Source: CALKZN01 sp050633585 (GTDB lineage: Bacteria > Pseudomonadota > Gammaproteobacteria > Arenicellales > Arenicellaceae). Taken from it: a stretch of 64,000 nt of DNA. Each line of letters begins with the position of its first letter. The first letter of the stretch is position 1. The notes under the pieces were generated by a model. It saw only the letters and a list, made by a program, of their open reading frames with translations. It did not search any database and was not told the DNA's origin. Location: positions 1 through 64,000 of the forward strand of contig JBOEGT010000054.1 of assembly GCA_050633585.1 (NCBI GenBank), given 5' to 3'. The position numbers were made by a program, and so were the translations under genes. Shown here piece by piece: positions 33,971 through 41,701 of this stretch.

Positions 33971-35734
33971 ATGGCTAAAATGACTCCCAGTGAAGCTTTT
34001 GTCGAAACATTAGCAGCTAATAAAGTAACCGATATTTTCGGTATTATGGGTTCTGCATTTATGGACGCAATGGATATTTTTGCGCCTGCAGGCATCCGTC
34101 TTGTCCCAGTTGTGCATGAGCAAGGTGCTGCGCACATGGCTGATGGTTACGCTCGCGTCAGCGGCCGTCACGGTGTGGTTATCGGCCAAAATGGCCCTGG
34201 TATCAGTAACTGTGTCACAGGTATTGCTGCTGCGTATTGGGCACATAGCCCAGTGGTAATGATCACTCCAGAAACAGGCACAATGGGCATGGGGCTTGGT
34301 GGTTTCCAAGAAGCGAACCAACTTCCAATGTTCCAAGAATTTGTGAAATACCAAGGTCACGTCAATAACCCAAATCGTATGGCTGAATATACAGGCCGTT
34401 GTTTCGATCGTGCCATGTCAGAAATTGGACCGACTCAATTGAACATCCCACGTGATTATTTTTACGGCGAAGGTGACTTTGACATTCCGCAGCCAGCTGT
34501 TCTTGATCGTGGCCCTGGTGGCGATAAATCATTGACAGAAGCGGCTGAGCTACTAGCAAAAGCTGAATTCCCAGTGATTATCTCTGGTGGTGGTGTTGTC
34601 ATGGGTGATGCTATCGAAGAGTGTGAAGCGCTTGCTGAAGCATTGGGCGCACCAGTAGTGAACAGCTATCAACATAACGACTCATTCCGTGCAAGCCATC
34701 CATTATGGTGTGGTCCTTTGGGCTATCAAGGTTCAAAAGCGGGCATGCAAATGATGGCGAAAGCTGACGTTGTTGTTGCGCTGGGTTCACGCTTAGGGCC
34801 GTTTGGTACGTTGCCACAATATGGCGTTGACTACTGGCCAAAAGACGCGAAAATCATCCAAATTGACGCAGACCACAAAATGCTTGGTCTTGTTAAGAAA
34901 ATTGCGGTTGGTATTTGTGGTGACGCTGGAGAAGCAGCGAAAGTATTGGTTGAAAAACTAGCTAATCTTGATGTTGCATGCGAATCAACAAAAGAATCTC
35001 GTGCGAAAACGATCGCTGATGCGAAAACAGCCTGGGAAAAAGAGCTTGATGAGTGGACTCATGAAAAAGATGATTTCAGCTTAGATATGATCGAAGAGCA
35101 GGCTAAAGAAGAGGGCAACTACTTACATCCTCGTCAAGTATTGCGTGAGCTTGAAAAAGCAATGCCTAAAGACGTTATGGTCTCTACAGATATTGGTAAC
35201 ATCAACTCAGTAGCGCACAGCTATTTACGTTTTGATCGCCCACGTAGTTTCTTTGCTCCAATGAGCTTTGGTAACTGTGGTTATGCACTTCCAACAATGA
35301 TTGGTGCAAAAGCCGCCGCTCCAGAACGTCCAGGTGTCGCTTATGCGGGTGATGGTGCATGGGGTATGAGCATGATGGAAGTTATGACAGCGGTTCGTCA
35401 CGACATTCCTGTGACTGCGGTTGTTTTTCATAATCGCCAATGGGGTGCTGAGAAGAAAAACCAAGTTGAATTCTACAACCGTCGTTTTGTTGCTGGTGAA
35501 CTTGAAAGCGAAAGCTTTGCACAAATCGGCATTGCGATGGGTTCAGAAGGTATCACTGTTGATAAGTTGGAAGATGTTGGTCCTGCACTGAAAAAAGCGA
35601 TTGATATGCAAATGAATGAAGGTAAGACGTGTGTTCTTGAGATTATGTGTACTCGTGAACTTGGCGATCCTTTCCGTCGTGATGCATTAGCTAAACCTGT
35701 TCGTCTTCTTGAAAAATACAAAGATTACGTTTAA
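33971..35734 (+). CDS. xsc: Sulfoacetaldehyde acetyltransferase
   Basis: ThDP- and Mg-dependent enzyme that converts sulfoacetaldehyde and phosphate to acetyl phosphate and sulfite. The 587 aa length and three-domain POX-like layout fit Xsc. The N-terminal Glu for ThDP activation lies in VVHEQGAAHMADGYARVSG (about 53-71). The GPGISNCVTGIAAAYW segment and the C-terminal ThDP motif GDGAWGMSMMEV..NRQWGAEKKNQVEFY are strong Xsc features rather than acetolactate synthase. A GGAAAAATT ribosome site precedes the ATG. It is the key sulfonate-cleaving step here, giving carbon to central metabolism and sulfite to SoeABC. No phosphotransacetylase gene is adjacent. Confidence 0.96.
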   Translation: MAKMTPSEAFVETLAANKVTDIFGIMGSAFMDAMDIFAPAGIRLVPVVHEQGAAHMADGYARVSGRHGVVIGQNGPGISNCVTGIAAAYWAHSPVVMITPETGTMGMGLGGFQEANQLPMFQEFVKYQGHVNNPNRMAEYTGRCFDRAMSEIGPTQLNIPRDYFYGEGDFDIPQPAVLDRGPGGDKSLTEAAELLAKAEFPVIISGGGVVMGDAIEECEALAEALGAPVVNSYQHNDSFRASHPLWCGPLGYQGSKAGMQMMAKADVVVALGSRLGPFGTLPQYGVDYWPKDAKIIQIDADHKMLGLVKKIAVGICGDAGEAAKVLVEKLANLDVACESTKESRAKTIADAKTAWEKELDEWTHEKDDFSLDMIEEQAKEEGNYLHPRQVLRELEKAMPKDVMVSTDIGNINSVAHSYLRFDRPRSFFAPMSFGNCGYALPTMIGAKAAAPERPGVAYAGDGAWGMSMMEVMTAVRHDIPVTAVVFHNRQWGAEKKNQVEFYNRRFVAGELESESFAQIGIAMGSEGITVDKLEDVGPALKKAIDMQMNEGKTCVLEIMCTRELGDPFRRDALAKPVRLLEKYKDYV

Positions 35735-35787
35735 GTTTAGGCGCTTTGCACTAGTGTTACTAATGCAGAGAATAGGCAACAATAAAA

Positions 35788-35824
35788 GGTCTTGTCAGCT
35801 TCTGCTGGCAAGGCTCTTTTTTTT
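35788..35824 (+). terminator. Rho-independent terminator after xsc
   Basis: CTTGTCAGC (35791-35799) pairs with GCTGGCAAG (35804-35812), with one G-U pair and a TTCT loop. CTCTTTTTTTT follows. It ends the xsc transcript before the CobS-like gene, so the downstream pair may need read-through or its own promoter. Confidence 0.85.
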
Positions 35825-35906
35825 GGAATGAGATGTTTTGTGCAATTAAAGTGTGTTTTTAATAGTAAAAACATGTAAATGAATTTAATAAGTAAGAAAT
35901 AGAATT

Positions 35907-36881
35907 GTGGACATGATTGATTTAAAACCGGATACACGGATTTCAGCAAAAGATACATTTAACGTTAATTGGAATGAATCTATTCCAGCTTTTTCAGAAA
36001 GAAATGATCTAGTGCCGGTATTGGATGAAAACTATGTATTTGACGATCAGGTCACCCAGTCAATTTTGTCAGGGTTTAAATATAATCGGCGTGTCTTGAT
36101 CCATGGTTTACATGGAACAGGCAAGTCTTCTCATATTGAACAGGTAGCAGCACGCTTAAACTATCCGTGTTTACGCATTAACCTCGATGGCCATTTAAGC
36201 CGACATGACCTGGTGGGCAAAGATGCTGTCGTACTTGAAGATAATAAACAGATAACGATTTTTCAAGAAGGGTTGCTGCCTTGGGCCATTCAGCGGCCTG
36301 TTGCATTGATTTTTGACGAGTTTGACGCAGGCCGTCCAGAAGTGATGTTTGTGATTCAACGTGTTCTCGAACAAAATGGTCAGTTTACGTTGCTTGAAAA
36401 AAATAAAGTCATTCAACCTCATCCAGACTTTCGTATTTTTGCAACATCTAATACGATTGGTTTGGGTAATTTAAGTGGCCTTTATCATGGCACTCAAATG
36501 ATTAATCAAGCCATGATTGATCGTTGGAATGTCGTATCAAAACTGGATTACTTAGATCCAGCCGTTGAAGCTCAGATTGTGGTTGGAAAATTACCAGAAT
36601 TAGCGAAAGAAACTAATCACGAGCAATTAGTGGATAGCATGGTTGCATTAGCTAATTTAACCCGACAGGGCTTTAATGCGGGCGATTTATCAACACTAAT
36701 GTCTCCTCGAACAGTAATTGCTTGGGCAGAAAATTTCATAATTTTTAAGAGTTTAGAGACATCCTTTCGTTTATCCTTTATGAATAAATGCGATGAGATG
36801 GAGCATCCTATTTTGGCGGAATATTATCAACGTTGTTTCAATGTTGAGCTCGCCGAATTAGTGACGCCAACAGCGGTATAG
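35907..36881 (+). CDS. cobS: CobS-like MoxR-family AAA+ ATPase
   Basis: 324 aa AAA+ protein closely patterned on cobaltochelatase subunit CobS (about 330 aa). It has Walker A GLHGTGKS (67-74), the LDGHLSRHDLVGKDAVVLED segment (about 93-112), Walker B ALIFDEFDAG (133-142) and the sensor-1 region FATSNTIGLG. The start is GTG at 35907, or ATG two codons later. In aerobic cobalamin synthesis CobS and CobT drive metal insertion by CobN, but no cobN or other cobalamin gene is in the window. The pair follows xsc, so it may instead act as a MoxR-vWA type chaperone or metal-insertion machine for a nearby enzyme. That role is inference. Confidence 0.88.
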   Translation: MDMIDLKPDTRISAKDTFNVNWNESIPAFSERNDLVPVLDENYVFDDQVTQSILSGFKYNRRVLIHGLHGTGKSSHIEQVAARLNYPCLRINLDGHLSRHDLVGKDAVVLEDNKQITIFQEGLLPWAIQRPVALIFDEFDAGRPEVMFVIQRVLEQNGQFTLLEKNKVIQPHPDFRIFATSNTIGLGNLSGLYHGTQMINQAMIDRWNVVSKLDYLDPAVEAQIVVGKLPELAKETNHEQLVDSMVALANLTRQGFNAGDLSTLMSPRTVIAWAENFIIFKSLETSFRLSFMNKCDEMEHPILAEYYQRCFNVELAELVTPTAV

Positions 36882-36908
36882 TTTCGGTTGGATTGAGATT
36901 CAATCACC

Positions 36909-38615
36909 ATGGATAACAACATTAATAACATCGCTAATATTAAGAAGTGGATTGCAACGTCTGTTAGAGCGCAAGCCAGCAAACCCACGGCATATTATCG
37001 CGGTGGCGCGCTTTATGTTGACAGTCAACCTTGCCCGATGCATTCACCGCATTTGCAATTGTTTGCTCAAGAAGACGATTTCAGTAATTTAAGAGGTGTT
37101 GCCGATGGTATTGCGTTGCGTTTGTCTCGCAGCGACCCATTGATTTTTCAACAATATTGCCCTGAAGATACCATTGGAAAGTTGATTTATGAGTTGTTGG
37201 AGCAGCTTCGGGTCGAAGCGTCCCCCGATTTATTGCCTGGCGTTAAATCAAATCTGACTCATCGTTTTTTATTTTGGGCGGAACAAACTAGCGGCAATGG
37301 CTTAACGGAAACAGAAATTGGTCAGTTGTTGTTTACGATTACCACGGTGGTTTGGTCACGTCTCACCAGTATTGGGTTGCCTGAACACATTCAGGATAAC
37401 ATCGAGGCGACACGCATGGCACTGTCGAGTGAGATTGGTGATAATTTGCGTTTATTGAGACAACACCGTTTTAACCAAGAGGAATTTGCCAAAATTTCTT
37501 TGAGTTTTGTTTCAATTGTTGAAGATAGCTTAGCCCCAGAAGGTGATGAAGAAACGAATATTGAACAAACGGAAGCGGAGTTAAAGCAAAGTTTGAATTT
37601 GCTATTTTTCCCGAGTGATTTAGGCCAAGAAGCCGCGCAAATGAGTGCTTTAGAACAATATATTACCCTGAATCCTGATGAGAGCCTACGTGAATATCGG
37701 GTGTTCACCTCAGAGTTTGATAAGGAGGAGCGAATTGTCGATGTAGTACGCTTAGCGCAACTAGAAAAGTTTCGATATAACTTGGATGAACAAATTAAAC
37801 GTCATGCCATTAGTTATGTTCGAGTCGCTCATCATGCTAAAAAACTATTTAGTTACCGCCAGTCAAACGCTTGGATGTTTGCCCAAGAGACGGGCTCTAT
37901 TGACCCCAAGCAATTACCACAAATGATTGCCGACCCTGATTATTATTTTCTTTATCGACAACAAATGGTATTGCCCGAAGAAGATAATGTGGTGAGTATC
38001 TTGGTCGATAATTCGGGCTCGATGAATAACCATATCCACACCATATCAATCATCATTGATTTGTTGGTAAGAGGTTTTGAAGTGGCTAAAATCAAAACGG
38101 AGGTCTTAGGTTTTACAACAGCCTTATGGAACGGTGGAAAATCTTTCAAGAAATGGCAGTCCTCTGGGCGGCCAAAAAATCCTGGTCGCTTAAACGACTC
38201 ACAGCATTACATCTATAAAGAAGCCAGAGAGAAATGGCAGCATAGTCGACATGCCTTAGCTGGGATGTTTAAAAAAGATTTGTTTCGTGAAAGTTTGGAT
38301 GGCGAGGCGGTTGAATGGGCTGCAAAACGCTTGCGAGTGCAGAGCGGAAGCCGCAAAGTATTACTCGTCATCTCTGACGGCTCACCGATGGATACGTCAA
38401 CGCAAAAAGCCAATGATCAACCAATTTTAGATAGCCACTTGCTCAAAGTAGTGAGTGAGGTTGAGCATAAAGGGGATATTAACTTATGTGCTTTGGGCGT
38501 AGGATTGGACATGAGCGCGTATTTTTCTCAAAGTTATGCTGTTCAGACAGATCAACCATTAACGATGAAGGTTCTTACCGATATTATTGATCTTATGGCG
38601 GCAAGATATCGTTAG
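36909..38615 (+). CDS. cobT: CobT-like von Willebrand factor A protein
   Basis: 568 aa protein matching the CobT plan: an N-terminal helical domain, an acidic middle region (about 208-226, rich in Glu) and a C-terminal vWA domain. The vWA metal-ion site is complete in its first element, DNSGSM (367-372), with a later ISDGSP motif. CobT works with a CobS AAA+ hexamer. The gene starts 27 bp after the cobS-like stop, so the two are co-expressed. As no CobN is present nearby, the partner substrate is unknown. The gene is intact and not shortened. Confidence 0.87.
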   Translation: MDNNINNIANIKKWIATSVRAQASKPTAYYRGGALYVDSQPCPMHSPHLQLFAQEDDFSNLRGVADGIALRLSRSDPLIFQQYCPEDTIGKLIYELLEQLRVEASPDLLPGVKSNLTHRFLFWAEQTSGNGLTETEIGQLLFTITTVVWSRLTSIGLPEHIQDNIEATRMALSSEIGDNLRLLRQHRFNQEEFAKISLSFVSIVEDSLAPEGDEETNIEQTEAELKQSLNLLFFPSDLGQEAAQMSALEQYITLNPDESLREYRVFTSEFDKEERIVDVVRLAQLEKFRYNLDEQIKRHAISYVRVAHHAKKLFSYRQSNAWMFAQETGSIDPKQLPQMIADPDYYFLYRQQMVLPEEDNVVSILVDNSGSMNNHIHTISIIIDLLVRGFEVAKIKTEVLGFTTALWNGGKSFKKWQSSGRPKNPGRLNDSQHYIYKEAREKWQHSRHALAGMFKKDLFRESLDGEAVEWAAKRLRVQSGSRKVLLVISDGSPMDTSTQKANDQPILDSHLLKVVSEVEHKGDINLCALGVGLDMSAYFSQSYAVQTDQPLTMKVLTDIIDLMAARYR

Positions 38616-38691
38616 TGAATGTTGATTGCTCAAAAAGTGAAATCTCTTCTAGTTTGTTCTTGATACGTTAAAAATTTTAAGGGGAAGCCAC

Positions 38692-39624
38692 ATGTTTGAT
38701 ATTTTATTTGCCATTATTCCTGTGTTTGTGTTGATTCTCTTAGGTTTCGCACTCATGCGATTTAGTATCCCTAGCTTAGAGTTTTGGCACTTAAATAATA
38801 AATTGGTCTATTGGGTATTAATACCTGCATTGTTGTTTAATAAAACCTCACAAATTGAGGTCTCTGCTGACCTAATTGGTAAATATGCCATGGCAATCTA
38901 TGCCGGGTTTTTCTCTGTTGTTATTTTATCGATTGTTTTTTCCAAAGTACTAAAACTGTCATCGGCCTCGTTGACATCAGTCATGCAAGGATCTGCTCGG
39001 CATAATACCTTTATTGTTTTAGCGGTAGCTGAAACGATTTATGGTTCAACGGGTTTATCGACAGCGGCATTAGGCTCGGCTATTTTAATTCCAATGACGA
39101 ATCTAGTCGTTGTGACATTGATGGTATGGCACTTGAGTCAAGGTGAAAAATTGGATGCTTTAATTTTAAACACCTTGGGGGAACTGGCTCGAAACCCTCT
39201 GATTATTGCGGTGTTGTTAGGGCTAGCCTTTAACTATCTAAATTGGGAAAATGTGCCAGTATTACATGAGACGACGCGCCTATTAGGCGGGGCTGCGCTA
39301 CCGATTGTATTGTTAGGGGTTGGTGCGAATATTCGAGTCAAAGATTTTACCGCCGATTGGTTGCCTTTATTATTGTCTTGCCTGCTAAAAATGCTGGTTT
39401 TCACGGGTGTGATTTTACTCGTGTGTTTGAATTTAGGGTTGAACGAAACGCAAACGGCAATTGCGTTATTGTTTGGTGCTGTACCGACAGCCGCTCCGGC
39501 TTATACATTAGCAAAACAAATGGGTGGCGATGCGCCATTGATGGCCGCAATTGTTGTGATTCAAACAGGCATTTCGATTATTTCAATTCCGTTGACCATT
39601 TCGATATACAACCACTATTTTTAA
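38692..39624 (+). CDS. AEC-family transporter
   Basis: 310 aa membrane protein of the auxin efflux carrier (AEC) family, ten helices in two inverted halves. It starts MFDILFAIIPVFVLILLGFALMRF, and the central Asn/Pro region ALGSAILIPMTNLVVVT (about 125-141) is typical. A GGGGAAG-like ribosome site precedes the ATG. AEC members export malonate, amino acids or other anions. Following xsc and cobST on the same strand, it might export an anion formed from isethionate (sulfite, sulfate or acetate), but this is only a suggestion. Confidence 0.85.
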   Translation: MFDILFAIIPVFVLILLGFALMRFSIPSLEFWHLNNKLVYWVLIPALLFNKTSQIEVSADLIGKYAMAIYAGFFSVVILSIVFSKVLKLSSASLTSVMQGSARHNTFIVLAVAETIYGSTGLSTAALGSAILIPMTNLVVVTLMVWHLSQGEKLDALILNTLGELARNPLIIAVLLGLAFNYLNWENVPVLHETTRLLGGAALPIVLLGVGANIRVKDFTADWLPLLLSCLLKMLVFTGVILLVCLNLGLNETQTAIALLFGAVPTAAPAYTLAKQMGGDAPLMAAIVVIQTGISIISIPLTISIYNHYF

Positions 39625-39662
39625 TGTCTAAGCAGCACGCATAGGTCGTTGCTAGTTAAGCG

Positions 39663-39712
39663 ATTATTGAGCTTTGGAGGCTAATAGAGCTACTCAATAA
39701 TTGTTTTGTCTT
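39663..39712. terminator. Hairpin between the AEC and TRAP binding-protein genes
   Basis: ATTATTGAG (39663-39671) pairs with CTCAATAAT (39693-39701), extended by AGCT/AGCT with one bulge. TGTTTTGTCTT follows on the plus strand. It lies between convergent genes and probably ends the rightward isethionate arm. Confidence 0.55.
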
Positions 39713-39745
39713 GAGTGAGCTCTGAATCAATGCGTATTCCTGAGA

Positions 39746-40852
39746 TTACTTGAACGGTTCGATAGGGAATGTGTTGTTTAAATAGGCTTGATCACCAAAT
39801 CGAGTCCATTGTCGAGCCGCCTTTTGGTAGTGAAGTTGGGAGTTAATAATTTCTTTTGTGAGCGGACCATTTGACTGAATGAGGTCCGCTAGCGTCTTTT
39901 CCATTTCCTTTGCTAAGGCTCGTATGATGGGAGTAGGGAAAGCTCGAATCTTAATATCAGGGTGGGTCTCTAGTAATTCTTTGAATTGAGTAATATTGCC
40001 ATGGTGATAATCGGTGTATAGCTCAAATGCTGCAAGTTTCATCGCGACTTGTAAGACATTTTGTAGGTCTTTGGGTAATGCATTGTAAGCTTTTTGATTA
40101 ATTAAGAATTGTAGTTCAACGCCGGGTTCTTGCCATCCTGTATAGTAATATTTTGCGTGATCAAACAGTTTCATGCTGAGGTCAATGCCTGGGTTGGCCC
40201 AATCAACGGCGTCTAGTTCGCCTGTTTTTAATGCGTCATATAATTTACCGGCTTGTAGATTGTATGGTTCAACACCCACACCTTTCATCACCGTGCCTCC
40301 AAGGCCAGGAATACGCATTTTTAGACCTTTTAAATCATCCAGTGTTTTAATTTCTTTTTTAAACCATCCTCCCATTTGCATGCCGATATTCCCTGCAGGG
40401 TAAGACATCAAACCATGCTTGCTATAGACTTTCTGCGTGAGTTCATTGCCACCACCATGATAAAACCAGGCATATCTTTCTTGTGCGATCATGCCAAAAG
40501 GGAGTTGAGATAATATACCGGTATTAATGTCTTTGTTTTGCCAGTAGAAGCCAGCTGATTGGCCCATTTGATATTCGTTATTTTGCACCATATCAAAGAT
40601 GCCAAGCGGTTTTTTATGCGTGGTTGAGCCTTCATACTGAATATTTAAGCGACCATTGGATAGCGTTCGAGCATGTTTGGCGACATTTTTGATTGATGTG
40701 GTAAAAAGAGGGAACTCGTCAGGCCATGTATATGCTAAGCGCCAATTATAAATTTTGCTTTGAGCATTAACCATTGGTGACAAAAAGGTGATGGATAAGG
40801 TCAGAATGCTTAGTGTGTAGATTACGTATTTTTTTAAAGAATGTACTGCCAT
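39746..40852 (-). CDS. Orphan TRAP transporter solute-binding protein (DctP)
   Basis: 368 aa from the ATG at 40852, which gives a proper Sec signal peptide (LKKYVIYTLSILTLSITFLSPMVNAQS, too hydrophobic to be cytoplasmic). A longer frame to 40984 would overlap the divergent FMN reductase gene. The mature protein has DctP features: LKGLKMRIPGLGGTVMKGVGVEPYNLQAGKLYDALKTGELDAVDW with the conserved Arg and substrate-facing residues. It is like the aromatic or keto-acid TakP group. No DctQ or DctM is adjacent, so it must share a permease or work in sensing. The substrate is unknown. Confidence 0.83.
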   Translation of the reverse strand: MAVHSLKKYVIYTLSILTLSITFLSPMVNAQSKIYNWRLAYTWPDEFPLFTTSIKNVAKHARTLSNGRLNIQYEGSTTHKKPLGIFDMVQNNEYQMGQSAGFYWQNKDINTGILSQLPFGMIAQERYAWFYHGGGNELTQKVYSKHGLMSYPAGNIGMQMGGWFKKEIKTLDDLKGLKMRIPGLGGTVMKGVGVEPYNLQAGKLYDALKTGELDAVDWANPGIDLSMKLFDHAKYYYTGWQEPGVELQFLINQKAYNALPKDLQNVLQVAMKLAAFELYTDYHHGNITQFKELLETHPDIKIRAFPTPIIRALAKEMEKTLADLIQSNGPLTKEIINSQLHYQKAARQWTRFGDQAYLNNTFPIEPFK

Positions 40853-40943
40853 AATAGTGGTGCCAATTTGTTGGTGTTTATGATCCCCTAAAATTAACCT
40901 AACAATAAAATGTAACCTTAGTGTTTCACAAATGTAGCCAAAT

Positions 40944-41495
40944 ATGACGATACAGCTCTTAGCGCTTTCAGGCAGCTTACGCAAAGCCTCTTATAATACG
41001 GCAGCGATTAAAGCCTTAAAGAAATTAGCGTCAAGCGAAATTGATATAGAAATAGGGAGTATCGCTGAACTCCCCTTGTTTAACCCCGACAGAGAGTCGG
41101 AAGAAATTTCAAGTCTGCAGTATTTAAAAGGTGCTTTAAAGTCCGCTGATGGGTTGATTATTTCTAGCCCTGAATATGCCCACGGCATTAGTGGACCGTT
41201 GAAGAATGCACTGGATTGGTTAGTCAGTGGTGATGAGTTCCCATTTAAACCAATTATGTTGATTAACACATCCCCAAGAGCGTCTCATGCTCAGGAATCA
41301 TTAAGAGAAGTGTTACGGACAATGACAGGTAATATTATTGAAGAAGCGACGGTTTCTATTCCTTTGTTGGGGAGTGGACTTTCTGCGTCTGAAATCGCCC
41401 AAGACCCTATGTTGTCCTCGTTAATACTGTCTGGATTGGATGTGTTTGTTCAGGCGATTTTAACAAACGATACCACTAATTTTGATATGACTTAA
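40944..41495 (+). CDS. NADPH-dependent FMN reductase
   Basis: 183 aa flavodoxin-like reductase. The N-terminal phosphate loop is LALSGSLRKASYNTAA (about 6-21) and the flavin contact motif is SPEYAHGISGPLKNALDWL (about 75-93). These are the hallmarks of the SsuE/ChrR/azoreductase-like NAD(P)H:FMN oxidoreductases. It could supply reduced flavin to a sulfonate monooxygenase in principle, but none is seen here. It stands alone, divergent from the TRAP binding-protein gene. Confidence 0.87.
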   Translation: MTIQLLALSGSLRKASYNTAAIKALKKLASSEIDIEIGSIAELPLFNPDRESEEISSLQYLKGALKSADGLIISSPEYAHGISGPLKNALDWLVSGDEFPFKPIMLINTSPRASHAQESLREVLRTMTGNIIEEATVSIPLLGSGLSASEIAQDPMLSSLILSGLDVFVQAILTNDTTNFDMT

Positions 41496-41516
41496 ATCAT
41501 AGGGTTTGATTATCTC

Positions 41517-41533
41517 TGCACTTAATTAGTGCT
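41517..41533. promoter_or_regulatory. NtrC box 1 upstream of urtA
   Basis: TGCACT-TAATT-AGTGCT matches the NtrC consensus TGCACY-N5-RGTGCA at all but the last base. Its centre is 31 bp from box 2 and roughly 120 bp before the sigma-54 promoter. This is the standard enhancer geometry for nitrogen control. Confidence 0.78.
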
Positions 41534-41547
41534 TTTAACGTTTAGGT

Positions 41548-41564
41548 GGCGCTAAATAAGTGCA
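41548..41564. promoter_or_regulatory. NtrC box 2 upstream of urtA
   Basis: GGCGCT-AAATA-AGTGCA has a perfect right half and 4 of 6 matches in the left half of TGCACY-N5-RGTGCA. It lies three helical turns from box 1. A third imperfect box, TGCACT-GATAT-GGCGCG, may lie at 41567-41583. Confidence 0.65.
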
Positions 41565-41637
41565 TCTGCACTGATATGGCGCGCTAATATCACTATAGCG
41601 GTTCACGTATACGTTGATTTCTCCTCATTCTCATTGT

Positions 41638-41653
41638 TGGCATGCAATCTGCT
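41638..41653 (+). promoter_or_regulatory. Sigma-54 (-24/-12) promoter of the urea transport genes
   Basis: TGGCATGCAATCTGCT fits TGGCAC-N5-TTGCW, with GG (41639-41640) and GC (41651-41652) exactly 12 bp apart. Transcription should start near 41663, giving a leader of about 39 nt before the urtA ATG. Together with the NtrC boxes it predicts induction under nitrogen limitation. Confidence 0.85.
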
Positions 41654-41701
41654 ATAGCCAAGTCACAGACAAAAACAAATTTTATGTACGAGGAATAAGA
41701 A

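Noticed and set aside
40853..40984. 44-residue extension of the orphan TRAP binding protein
   Set aside because: It would overlap the start of the divergent FMN reductase gene and put the signal peptide in the middle of the protein.
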